NCBI GenBank assembly: GCA_003242605.1
Contig: QGUZ01000055.1
Coordinates: forward strand, 1-22,492
Length of the DNA: 22,492 bases
Source: Actinomycetota bacterium
Lineage (GTDB): Bacteria > Actinomycetota > Actinomycetes > Streptosporangiales > Streptosporangiaceae
Direction of reading: 5' to 3'
The translations under genes were made by a program, and so were the position numbers. The notes below the pieces were generated by a model, which was not told where the DNA came from, made no database searches, and saw only the letters and a list, made by a program, of their open reading frames with translations. Below are positions 7,361-14,382 of the stretch, piece after piece. Every line of letters starts with the position of its first letter. Within the stretch, counting starts at the first letter, position 1.

Positions 7361-8097
7361 AGCCCGGACTCCGGCGTGCGCACGAGGATGCGGCGGCACT
7401 CCTCGCAGCGCACCACCTCGTCGGGAGCGGCGGCCCGGATCGCGTTGAGCTCGGCGATGGACAGCACGACCTTGCAGCCCTGGCACCGGCCGTGCTGGAG
7501 CATCGCCGCGCCGACCTCGTACTGCTCGCGCAGCTTCTCGTAGAGGCCGAGCAGGTCCGGCGGGATCTCCCCGGCGACCTTGCCGCGCTTGTCCCGCACC
7601 TCCTCGAGCTCCCGGTCGATCTCGGCGAGCGCGGCGTCGCGGCGGGCGGCGATCGCGTCGAGGGCGGCGCTGAGCTCGTCACGCTCGGCGGTGAGCTTGC
7701 GCACCTGCGCGTCGGCCGCCTCGCGCCGCTCCATGATCTCCAGGACGACCTCCTCGAGGTCGTTCTGCCGCCGCTTGAGCGAGGCGATCTCGGACTGCAG
7801 GCTCGCCAGGTCCCGCGGCGAGGACACCTGTCCGGAGTCGAGTCGCTGCTGGTCCCGGGCGGCGCGGGCGCGCACCGACTCGACGTCGCTCTCCACCTTG
7901 GCCTGCTCCCGGGCGAGGTCGCCGGCCTCGGTCTCGGCGGCGATCACCTGGGTGGCGAGGCGCGCAAGGCGGGCGCTGGTCTCCTCGTACTCGGCCAGCT
8001 CCGGCAGGGTCCGGCGGCGGTGCATCAGCCTGTGGATGAGCAAGTCCAGCTCGGCGAGATCGAGCAGGCGCTTCTGTGCTTCCGGTGCCGCTTTCAC
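7357..8097 (-). CDS. Coiled-coil protein with C4-type zinc ribbon (Rv2229c family)
   Basis: Residues ~5-180 are a long, charged, heptad-like coiled coil (for example ESDVESVRARAARDQQRL, SLKRRQNDLEEVVLEI). The C-terminus is a zinc ribbon with C205-x2-C208 (GRCQGCKV) and C231-x2-C234 (RCEECRRIL). Proteins of this family occur next to Nif3-like and RNase HI genes across actinobacteria; a role in nucleic-acid or protein scaffolding is suspected but not established. The start chosen is GTG at 8097 (VKAAPEAQKRLLDL), because GGATGG sits 7 nt upstream and family members begin with xKAAPxxQ; an ATG at 8112 would add five residues but has no ribosome binding site. The stop overlaps the RNase HI start by 4 nt. 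The gap to the preceding nif3-like stop is only 48 nt, so this is one operon. Confidence 0.92.
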   Translation of the reverse strand: MKAAPEAQKRLLDLAELDLLIHRLMHRRRTLPELAEYEETSARLARLATQVIAAETEAGDLAREQAKVESDVESVRARAARDQQRLDSGQVSSPRDLASLQSEIASLKRRQNDLEEVVLEIMERREAADAQVRKLTAERDELSAALDAIAARRDAALAEIDRELEEVRDKRGKVAGEIPPDLLGLYEKLREQYEVGAAMLQHGRCQGCKVVLSIAELNAIRAAAPDEVVRCEECRRILVRTPESGL

Positions 8098-8145
8098 AAC
8101 TGGACCATCCATATATGCGACATGTACGGCGGGGGGCGGTGACGG

Positions 8146-9030
8146 CTACGGCAGCGAGTCCAGCCGCACCGGACTCGATGCGACGGCCGTCCACGCGTCG
8201 GTGACCTTATCCGAGACGCGCGTCTCTACCGTAGTCCCCTTCATGCCGAGCCTGGACGCGAGCCGGTTCGCGGCGTCGGCCAGCCACGGCCACTCGGTGG
8301 CCCAGTGCGCGGCGTCGATGAGGGCGGGGCCGTCGTTGAGCGCGGCCGCCTCCATGAACTCGCTGGCGGGGTGGTGCCGCAGGTCGGCGGTGAGATACAC
8401 GTCCACCCGGGCCGCCCGCGCCACGTCGAGCAGCGAGTCCCCGGCGCCGCCGCACACCGCGATCGTGCGCACCATCCGGTCGGGGTCACCGGCGATGCGC
8501 AGCGGCCCGGCCGTGGCGGGCAGGCCCTTCGCGGCGAGCTCGGCGAACTCGCGCAGCGGCATGCGCTCCGGCAGCTCGCCGATGCGGCCGAGGCCGCGCC
8601 GGGTGTCGTCGGGCCGCGGCTGCAGCGGGCGCAGCGGGCCGACGAGGCCCACCGCCCAGGCCAGGGCGTCCGACACGCCGGGGTCGGCGACGTCGGCGTT
8701 GGTGTGCGCGGTGTAGAGGGCGATGTCGTTCTTGATCAGCCTGTGGATCACGCGGCCCTTGACGGTGTTGGCCGCGACGCTGGTCGTCCCGCGCAGGTAG
8801 AGCGGATGGTGGGCGACGATCAGGTCCGCGCCCCACTCGATCGCCTCGTCCACCACCGCGGCGACCGGGTCGACCGCGAACAGCACGCGCCGCACGATCT
8901 GACCCGGGTCCCCGCACACGAGTCCGACTGCGTCCCAGGACTCCGCCCACGCGGGGTCGTACAACGATTCGAGCTCAGCCGTCACGACGGCAAGGGTTGA
9001 TCCGGCCACCTGCGACAGCCTATCGCTCAC
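8146..9030 (-). CDS. Nif3-like dinuclear metal centre protein
   Basis: This 294-residue protein belongs to the Nif3/YbgI (DUF34) family, whose members form hexameric toroids with a dinuclear metal site; a GTP cyclohydrolase I-like activity has been reported for some, but the cellular role is unsettled. Metal ligands are visible: H74 and H75 in IVAHHPLYL, the TAHTNAD segment (H109, D113), and the C-terminal pair H242 and E246 in AAHWATEW. Length fits the short form without the PII-like insert found in longer homologues. The GTG start at 9030 (VSDRLSQ) has GGAAGG about 8 nt upstream. It is the first gene of a three-gene operon (nif3-like, zinc ribbon, RNase HI/phosphatase), the same order as Rv2230c-Rv2228c. 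A 15-bp palindrome lies 34 nt upstream of the start. Confidence 0.94.
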   Translation of the reverse strand: MSDRLSQVAGSTLAVVTAELESLYDPAWAESWDAVGLVCGDPGQIVRRVLFAVDPVAAVVDEAIEWGADLIVAHHPLYLRGTTSVAANTVKGRVIHRLIKNDIALYTAHTNADVADPGVSDALAWAVGLVGPLRPLQPRPDDTRRGLGRIGELPERMPLREFAELAAKGLPATAGPLRIAGDPDRMVRTIAVCGGAGDSLLDVARAARVDVYLTADLRHHPASEFMEAAALNDGPALIDAAHWATEWPWLADAANRLASRLGMKGTTVETRVSDKVTDAWTAVASSPVRLDSLP

Positions 9031-9063
9031 CGCCTCACCTTCCCGTCAACCGCTCCACCGGTT

Positions 9064-9078
9064 CGCCAAATCTTGGCG
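9064..9078. promoter_or_regulatory. 15-bp palindrome between nif3-like and kinase genes
   Basis: CGCCAA (9064-9069), ATC, TTGGCG (9073-9078): perfect 6-bp arms around a 3-nt centre, in the divergent promoter region. It could be an operator for either gene. It is too short to be a terminator and has no T-run. Confidence 0.35.
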
Positions 9079-9096
9079 CATCGCCTGCGGACCTGG

Positions 9097-9133
9097 CGGC
9101 CGGTCCGCGGACGTCGGCCCGCGGGACCGGCCG
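9097..9133. repeat. Inverted repeat with 10-bp perfect arms
   Basis: CGGCCGGTCC (9097-9106) and GGACCGGCCG (9124-9133) are exact reverse complements with a 17-nt loop. The repeat lies in the 201-bp divergent region between the nif3-like gene and the histidine kinase. No poly-T follows, so a regulatory or mRNA-leader role is more likely than termination. Confidence 0.45.
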
Positions 9134-9231
9134 ACCGGGTTTGTGCCCGGCGCTTTCGTGAAAACCCTTCTTATCGGCGACATCCCCCCGTCGCGAGCGG
9201 TGGTCGCGAGGTAGCGGTGCGGGGGGATGCC

Positions 9232-10653
9232 GTGATCGTGGACAGGTGGCGGCGCTTGTCGCTACGAGCCCGGCTGACCGTGCTCAACGCCCTCGCCCTC
9301 GCCGTGGCCGCCCTGGTCCCGCTCGCCATCGCGCTCGGCCTCATCTCCGCCCGGACCGAGGACCGCATCATCGAGGAGCTGCGGGGCATCGCGCGCCAGG
9401 TGGCCGGGGAGCTCCGGCAGGGGTACGCGCCGCGGCCGGTGCCGTCCGAGCTCGTCGACGTGCAGGTCGTGGACGCGCGCGGGCAGGTGGTGACCGCGAG
9501 CGCCGGGCTCGCCGGGCGCCCGCCGATGACGACCGTGCGGCCGTCGCGCCCGGACGTGCCCGAGCGCCTGCACCTGTGCGATCCCCCGATCACGGCCGGC
9601 GAGTGCCTGCACGTGGTCGCGCTCGCCGTCGACGTGCCGGGCGAGGTGCGGGTGACCGGCGGCGGCACGGTGCCGGGCGGCCGCTGGGTGGTCTACACGG
9701 GGACCCGGCGGCGCCACTACCCCCCGCCGTACGCCGAGGTGCTGGTCACGGCCACCCTGCTGACGGTCGCGCTCAACGGGTGGCTCACCTACCGGGTGAT
9801 CGGCCGGGTGCTGCGGCCGGTGCGGGTGATCCGGTCGGAGCTGGCCGAGATCACCACCACCGACCTGGGCCGGCGGGTGACGGTACCGGAGTCGCACGGC
9901 GAGATCGAGCAGCTCGCGCTCACCGTCAACCGCACCCTCGACCTGCTGGAAGGGCTCGTGGAGCAGCAGCGGCGGTTCGCCTCGGACGCCTCGCACGACC
10001 TGCGCAGCCCGCTCACCGCGATCCGGGCCCAGGTGGAGGAGGGCCTGCTCGCCCCCGAGGAGACCGACTGGGTCGCCACCGCCCGCGCGATCCTGGGGAG
10101 CGTGGACCGGCTGCAGGCGCTCGTCACCGACCTGCTCCTGGTCGCCACCCTGGAGGCGGGCGGGGCGGGCTCCCGCGACCTGGTCGACCTCGCCGAGCTG
10201 GTGCGGGCGGAGCTGGGGCGCCGCCCCCGCGAACCGCGGGTGCGGACCCGCCTGGAGCCCGGCGTGGTGGTCATCGGCGACCTGCAGCGGCTCACCCGGG
10301 TGCTCGCCAACCTGCTCGACAACGCCGAGCGGCACGCCAAATCGACGATCACGGTGACGGTGCGGCGCGAGCCGGACGCGGCCGTGCTGGAGGTGCTCGA
10401 CGACGGCCCCGGCATCCCGCCCGAGCACCGGGAGGTGGTGTTCCAGCGGTTCACCCGGCTCGACACCGCCCGCAGCAGGGACGCGGGCGGCACCGGCCTC
10501 GGCCTCGCCATCGCCCGGCAGATCGCCGAGTCGCACGGCGGCACGCTCACCATCGAGGACAGCCTCAGCGGGGCGCGGTTCGTGCTCAGGCTGCCGTATC
10601 CGGAGAACGGCGACGAAGAAGCGTCTCCACCTCCGCGAACTGCCCGGGGGTGA
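9232..10653 (+). CDS. Membrane sensor histidine kinase (no partner regulator in window)
   Basis: This 473-residue two-component sensor starts at GTG 9232 (VIVDRWRRLSLRARL), with GGGGGGA just upstream; the open frame from 9073 has no such signal. Order of parts: TM1 (~17-39), an extracytoplasmic sensor of ~125 residues containing a Cys pair (HLCDPPITAGEC), TM2 (~168-189), HAMP linker (~190-245), and a HisKA H-box SDASHDLRSPLTAIR with phospho-acceptor H255. The HATPase domain shows the N box LLDNAERHA (N364), G1 DDGPGIP, F box FQRFTRLD and G2 GGTGLGLAIA. The DLRSPLTAI form is typical of actinobacterial OmpR-class kinases. No response regulator gene adjoins it, so its partner must be elsewhere. 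The last 68 bp are also the coding end of the convergent aldo/keto reductase gene. Confidence 0.93.
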   Translation: MIVDRWRRLSLRARLTVLNALALAVAALVPLAIALGLISARTEDRIIEELRGIARQVAGELRQGYAPRPVPSELVDVQVVDARGQVVTASAGLAGRPPMTTVRPSRPDVPERLHLCDPPITAGECLHVVALAVDVPGEVRVTGGGTVPGGRWVVYTGTRRRHYPPPYAEVLVTATLLTVALNGWLTYRVIGRVLRPVRVIRSELAEITTTDLGRRVTVPESHGEIEQLALTVNRTLDLLEGLVEQQRRFASDASHDLRSPLTAIRAQVEEGLLAPEETDWVATARAILGSVDRLQALVTDLLLVATLEAGGAGSRDLVDLAELVRAELGRRPREPRVRTRLEPGVVVIGDLQRLTRVLANLLDNAERHAKSTITVTVRREPDAAVLEVLDDGPGIPPEHREVVFQRFTRLDTARSRDAGGTGLGLAIARQIAESHGGTLTIEDSLSGARFVLRLPYPENGDEEASPPPRTARG

Positions 10654-11593
10654 GCGGCCCGTGCCGCAGCGTCCCGGCGTTCTCCTCGGCCTGGGCGACG
10701 GTGCGGATGCCGGGGATCGGCACGGTACGGCCGCTGCGGGCGAGCAGCCAGCCGAGCGCGCCCTGGGCGAGGGTGCGGCCGCCGGAGGTGAGGATCTCGC
10801 GGACCGCGTCGAGCCGGGCGAGCAGCTCCGGGTTCGGGCGGCCGTCGGCGAAGTAGGTCAGCCACTCCAGGTTCATCCCGCGCACGTCGTCGCCGGGCAG
10901 CCGGGACGCGGCGTCGAACTTGCCGGTGAGCAGGCCCATGGCGAGCGGGCCCCGGTTCACGCTCGCCAGGTCGTGGGTCTCGCACACGGCGAGGATGCCC
11001 GGCGCGTCGTCGAAGAGGTTCATCTGGTTCTGCACGGCGACGCAGTGCGGGCCCTTGGCGAAGGCGGCGATCCGGTCCGGGTCGTCGGTGCTCCACCCGT
11101 AGTAGCGGATCAGCCCCTCGCTCACCAGGTCCTCCAGGGTGGCGATGACCTCGTCGACCCGCTCCAGCGGCATGTCCCCCACGTGCAGCTGGTACAGGTC
11201 GATGTGGTCGGTGCCGAGCCGCTCCAGGGAGGCGCGGCAGGCCCAGCGGATGTACTTCGGCGAGACGTCCGTGCCGGTGAGGGTGCGGGTGGTCTCGTCG
11301 TACACGTTGCCGAACTTGGTGGCGATCACCACCTGGTCCCGGTGGCCGGCGATCGCCCGGCCGATGATGCGCTCGCTGTGCCCGCAGCCGTACGCGTCGG
11401 CGGTGTCGATGAACGTGATCCCGAGGTCGATCGCCCGCCGCAGCGCCGCGATCGACTCGTCGTCGTCCACCTCCCCCCAGCCGAGCGCCGCGCCGTCCGC
11501 GGCGTACATCGGGCCGCCGATCGCCCAGGCGCCGAAGCCGATCGCGCCGACCTCGATGCCGCTGCGGCCGAGCGTCCGCGTGGCAACGCTCAC
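10586..11593 (-). CDS. Aldo/keto reductase family oxidoreductase
   Basis: This 335-residue NADP-dependent reductase has the AKR (alpha/beta)8 barrel. The catalytic tetrad is visible: D63 and Y68 in FIDTADAYG, K93 in VIATKFG and H137 in IDLYQLHVGD. The C-terminal cofactor site reads GRTVPIPGIRT with AQAEENAGTL. The N-terminus RTLGRSGIEVGAIGFGAW is standard. The natural substrate cannot be deduced. The start is GTG at 11593, with GAGGAG 6 nt upstream, and overlaps the stop of the upstream EamA transporter gene by 4 nt (GTGA), so the two are cotranscribed and coupled. The 3' end runs 68 bp into the end of the histidine kinase gene on the opposite strand. Confidence 0.94.
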   Translation of the reverse strand: MSVATRTLGRSGIEVGAIGFGAWAIGGPMYAADGAALGWGEVDDDESIAALRRAIDLGITFIDTADAYGCGHSERIIGRAIAGHRDQVVIATKFGNVYDETTRTLTGTDVSPKYIRWACRASLERLGTDHIDLYQLHVGDMPLERVDEVIATLEDLVSEGLIRYYGWSTDDPDRIAAFAKGPHCVAVQNQMNLFDDAPGILAVCETHDLASVNRGPLAMGLLTGKFDAASRLPGDDVRGMNLEWLTYFADGRPNPELLARLDAVREILTSGGRTLAQGALGWLLARSGRTVPIPGIRTVAQAEENAGTLRHGPLTPGQFAEVETLLRRRSPDTAA

Positions 11594-12540
11594 GGTGACT
11601 CCTCTCGCTTTCCGTCGGTCGGGTGGGTCGTCCGGCCCCCGACTGTGCCACCTGGAGTGCGCTCCAGGTCAACAGGTTTGCCCGGCAGCACGAGCAGCAC
11701 GGCCACGACGGTGAGGGCGCCGCCGACGAACACCCGCCAGGTGAGCGGATCGCCGTACAGCACGACGGAGAACGCGGTCACCCACAGCGGCTGGGCGGCG
11801 AGGATGACCGCGGCGGGCACCGGGCGCACGTGCTGCTGGGCGAACGAGCGGGCGAGAAAGCCGAGGGCGCAGGCGACCAGCGCGAGGTGGAGCAGCACGG
11901 CCCAGTCGGCCGGGTCCTCCGGCAGCGTGATGCCGCCGGGCAGCGCCGCCACGCCGGTGATCGCCGCGATCGTGCCGAGCTGGATCACCGCGACCGCGTA
12001 GGCATCGCGGCGGCGGTGGCCGAGCACGAGCGCGTGCACCGCGTACAGCACCGCGGCGAACAGGGTCAGCACGAGCGCGGGCAGCGAGATGTGCGTGTCC
12101 TGCGCGTCCCGGAGCAGGGTGAACACGGTGAGCGCGGCGAGGGCCAGCCCGGCCGCGACCCACACCCGGGCGGCGATGCGGGCGCCCAGGAAGATCATGC
12201 CGAGCAGCGGGGTGATCACCACGTAGGTGCCGACGGCGAAGCCGGAGACCGTGCTCGGCAGCTCGTGCAGCGCGACCGACTGCGCGGTCTGGCCCGCGCC
12301 GAACAGCAGGCCGGCGAGGACCCCGGTGAGCCAGGTACGGCGCGGCAGCCCGGCCAGGCAGCCGGGCCGTACCGCGATGAGGGCGAGCGTCGCGATGGCG
12401 TAGCGCTCGGCGAGCAGGTCGGCGACGGGCACGCGGTGGATGAGATCCTTCGTCAGCGGGAACGCCGACCCCCATGCGGCGCTGACGAAGACGAGGAGAG
12501 CGGCCCCGAGCAACGGACGCGGGGCGGGTGGCGCTGCCAT
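11590..12540 (-). CDS. EamA/DMT family transporter
   Basis: This 316-residue integral membrane protein has about ten predicted hydrophobic helices in two EamA repeats, as is usual in the drug/metabolite transporter superfamily (for example LLGAALLVFVSAAWGSAFPL in helix 1 and FAVGTYVVITPLLGMIFLGA in helix 4). Members export amino acids, metabolites or xenobiotics; the substrate here is unknown. It is coupled by a 4-nt overlap to an aldo/keto reductase, which might act on the same compound. The ATG at 12540 is the only reasonable start, with no clear Shine-Dalgarno sequence. An inverted repeat GTGTGCAATG...CATTGCGCAC sits 22-50 nt upstream and is a good operator candidate. Confidence 0.92.
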   Translation of the reverse strand: MAAPPAPRPLLGAALLVFVSAAWGSAFPLTKDLIHRVPVADLLAERYAIATLALIAVRPGCLAGLPRRTWLTGVLAGLLFGAGQTAQSVALHELPSTVSGFAVGTYVVITPLLGMIFLGARIAARVWVAAGLALAALTVFTLLRDAQDTHISLPALVLTLFAAVLYAVHALVLGHRRRDAYAVAVIQLGTIAAITGVAALPGGITLPEDPADWAVLLHLALVACALGFLARSFAQQHVRPVPAAVILAAQPLWVTAFSVVLYGDPLTWRVFVGGALTVVAVLLVLPGKPVDLERTPGGTVGGRTTHPTDGKREESP

Positions 12541-12561
12541 GGCGGCAGGATGACATTCACG

Positions 12562-12590
12562 GTGTGCAATGGTTCGCTGACATTGCGCAC
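12562..12590. promoter_or_regulatory. Operator-like inverted repeat upstream of the EamA-AKR operon
   Basis: GTGTGCAATG (12562-12571) and CATTGCGCAC (12581-12590) are inverted arms matching at 9 of 10 positions, with a 9-nt spacer. The motif TGACATT also occurs twice in direct orientation (12551 and 12578). The position, 22 nt upstream of the transporter start, suits a repressor or an Lrp/AsnC-like regulator; no such regulator gene is next to it. Confidence 0.45.
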
Positions 12591-12968
12591 GCCAGTGTGG
12601 TCCTCTACCACTTGGGATGAAGAGTCATCCAGCCGGGTTGGCAACGGTCACCCCGCCACACCGGGAGTGGAGGGTCCGGTACGGTGTGCGGCGGCCGGGC
12701 CGGACCGGCACACGGAACGTGAAACCTGGGAACGGCGAGGCGGACGTGACGGCGGAGGCTCGGGCCCGCCGCGGGCGGCGCGGCCCACCCGGATCGCGGT
12801 ACGGCGCGCGGGCTCAGTGCCCGGAACGACGAAAGGCCCGGAATGACGAAGGGCTTGTGCGATCCCGCGCGCTCCAGAACGGGACCGCACAAGCCCGGTG
12901 TCCGGCCCCGTCCGGCCGGACGTCTGGGGACATCGGCGCCCCCACGCCCCCTCTGCGGGAGCGCCGAT
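12591..12968. repeat. Gene-free region with tandem repeat and long hairpin
   Basis: No gene is supported in this stretch. Two imperfect 17-bp tandem units, CCGGAACGACGAAAGGC (12821-12837) and CCGGAATGACGAAGGGC (12838-12854), differ at two positions. The second runs into a long hairpin: GGGCTTGTGCG (12851-12861) pairs perfectly with CGCACAAGCCC (12886-12896), and the inner TCCCG/CGGGA also pair, leaving a 12-nt loop. No T-run follows on either strand. It could be part of a small RNA, a bidirectional transcription barrier between the EamA operon and the LacI gene, or a repeat element. Confidence 0.5.
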
Positions 12969-12999
12969 CGAAACTTTCGTCAAGTTCCCGAATGTTTCG
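12969..12999. promoter_or_regulatory. Tandem LacI-type operator sites
   Basis: CGAAACTTTCG (12969-12979) is a perfect palindrome about a central C, and CGAATGTTTCG (12989-12999) is the same pattern with one mismatched pair. Their centres are 20 bp apart, about two helical turns. The core matches the operator that overlaps the promoter of the adjacent LacI gene, so all three are probably bound by that regulator. Confidence 0.55.
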
Positions 13000-13134
13000 T
13001 GCACCGGAGGCTACGCAAACTCCGGGCCGCTCGTCAATAGGGTTGTCGATATTGCCTGCGTGACGTGGATGACCTCACGGTCACGGGGAGATCGATACGA
13101 CGGTGAAGAGCGCGATCCGGCCCAGAGGGCCGGG

Positions 13135-13150
13135 TCCGAAAACTTTCGGA
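13135..13150. promoter_or_regulatory. Autoregulatory LacI-family operator
   Basis: TCCGAAA-AC-TTTCGGA is a perfect dyad with 7-bp arms and a 2-nt centre, ending directly against the -10 hexamer TACACT of the LacI gene. A repressor bound here would occlude the promoter spacer. A GC hairpin (CCGGCCC-AGA-GGGCCGG, 13117-13133) abuts it upstream. Confidence 0.65.
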
Positions 13151-13156
13151 TACACT
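13151..13156 (+). promoter_or_regulatory. -10 box for a probably leaderless lacI-type mRNA
   Basis: TACACT is followed by exactly 7 nt and then the ATG at 13164. In actinobacteria a -10 box at this distance implies that transcription begins at the start codon. There is no Shine-Dalgarno sequence, which agrees. No TTGACA-like -35 is visible. Confidence 0.55.
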
Positions 13157-13163
13157 TCTCGAC

Positions 13164-14177
13164 ATGCAGAAAAGGCGAGTGACCATCGCGCTGATCGCCG
13201 AGGAGGCCGGGGTTTCGATCCCCACGGTCTCCAAGGTCATCAACGGGAGGCCCGAGGTGGCCCCCGAGACCCGGCAGCGCGTCGAGCGTCTGTTGCACAA
13301 GCACGGCTACCAGCGGCGCACCGGGCAGGGGGACGGGCCGGTCGGACTCATCGACCTGGTCTTCGCCGAAATCGAGAGCCCGTGGGCGATGGAGCTGATC
13401 CGCGGCGCCGAGCAGGCCGCCCACGAGGCCGACGCCAGCGTGGTCATCTCGGTCCTGCACACCCACGCGGGGCCCGGCCGCGACTGGGTGGACCGCATCG
13501 CGGCCCGCCGTACCGACGGGGTGATCATCATCGGCTCCCGGCTGTCGGCGCGGCAGAGCGGGCAGCTCACCGCCCGATCCATCCCGTTCGTCACCGTCGA
13601 CCCGGAGGGCGAGCCCGCTCCGGGCGTGCCGTCGGTCGGCGCGACCAACTGGAATGGCGGCCTCGCCGCCACCCGCCACCTGATCGAGCTCGGCCACCGG
13701 CGGATCGGCATGATCGGCGGGCCCGCCGACATGCTGTGCAGCCGGGCCCGGATCGACGGGTACAAGGCCGCGCTGGAGACCGCCGGCATCCCGATCGACC
13801 CCGAGCTCATCCGGTACGGGGACTTCCTCGTCAACTCCGGCCACGACCACGGCCACGCGCTGCTCGACCTCGACGACCCGCCGACCGCGATCTTCGCGGG
13901 CAGCGACCTGCAGGCGTTCGGCGTGTTCGAGGCCGCCCGGCAGCGCGGGCTGCGGGTGCCCGACGACCTGAGCGTGGTCGGGTTCGACGACCTGCCGCTC
14001 GCCCGCTCGGCCTGGCCGCCGCTCACCACCGTGCGGCAGCCGCTGCAGGAGATGGCCGCCCTCGCCACCCGCATGGTGCTCACCATGGGCCGTGGCGGCA
14101 AGCCCGAGCCGTCCCGGGTCGAGCTCGCCACCGACCTGATGATCCGGGAGAGCACCGCCCCGCCCAGGCGGCGCTGA
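13164..14177 (+). CDS. LacI family transcriptional regulator
   Basis: This 337-residue repressor has an N-terminal helix-turn-helix with the LacI signature (IALIAEEAGVSIPTVSKVING, about residues 7-27) and hinge helix (ETRQRVERLLHKHGYQ). A periplasmic-binding-protein-like effector domain follows, with GLIDLVF, DGVIIIG, HLIELGHRRIGMIGG, PTAIFAGSDLQAFG and LSVVGFDDLPLA. The LVFAEIESPWAMELIRGAE stretch resembles actinobacterial regulators of xylose/xyloside genes, but the effector cannot be assigned. No sugar transporter or glycosidase adjoins it in the window, so its other targets are elsewhere. The ATG lies 7 nt after a -10-like TACACT and immediately follows a perfect operator, indicating autoregulation and a leaderless message. 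Confidence 0.95.
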   Translation: MQKRRVTIALIAEEAGVSIPTVSKVINGRPEVAPETRQRVERLLHKHGYQRRTGQGDGPVGLIDLVFAEIESPWAMELIRGAEQAAHEADASVVISVLHTHAGPGRDWVDRIAARRTDGVIIIGSRLSARQSGQLTARSIPFVTVDPEGEPAPGVPSVGATNWNGGLAATRHLIELGHRRIGMIGGPADMLCSRARIDGYKAALETAGIPIDPELIRYGDFLVNSGHDHGHALLDLDDPPTAIFAGSDLQAFGVFEAARQRGLRVPDDLSVVGFDDLPLARSAWPPLTTVRQPLQEMAALATRMVLTMGRGGKPEPSRVELATDLMIRESTAPPRRR

Positions 14178-14280
14178 GCCGTCCCGCCGCAGGCCGTGGC
14201 CCGCCCCGCACGGCCGCACCGGGGCCTTTCGCCGCGCTGTGCGATCTTTTTGGCGAGACGGGGCGCCGGTCGCGAACGCC

Positions 14281-14320
14281 CAGGTCACGGGCATGATTGC
14301 CGCACCGTGCCCGGGACCTG
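14281..14320. repeat. Inverted repeat upstream of the hydrolase-ABC gene
   Basis: CAGGTCACGGGCA (14281-14293) and TGCCCGGGACCTG (14308-14320) are inverted arms matching at 12 of 13 positions around a 14-nt loop. It lies ~100 nt downstream of the LacI stop and ~60 nt upstream of the next start. Without a T-run it is either an operator or an imperfect transcription barrier. Confidence 0.5.
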
Positions 14321-14369
14321 TGTCCGGGATCGCGGCACTTTGCCGCATCGCTCGCTCAGGAGTCGGCAG

Positions 14370-14375
14370 TAGGCT
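14370..14375 (+). promoter_or_regulatory. -10 box for a probably leaderless hydrolase-ABC mRNA
   Basis: TAGGCT is followed by 7 nt and the ATG at 14383, the same geometry as at the LacI gene. An AGGAG at ~14358 is too far upstream to be a ribosome binding site. No clear -35. Confidence 0.5.
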
Positions 14376-14382
14376 CTGCCGC

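Noticed and set aside
5747..7543. Long plus-strand open frame (598 codons) opposite rnpB and the RNase HI fusion
   Set aside because: It is antisense to a certain structural RNA and a motif-rich gene; its translation is Arg/Gly/His-rich low complexity, the normal shadow of high-GC coding DNA.
12617..13063. 148-codon plus-strand frame in the EamA-LacI intergenic region
   Set aside because: Arg/Pro-rich composition, no ribosome binding site, and it crosses the hairpin and operator sites.
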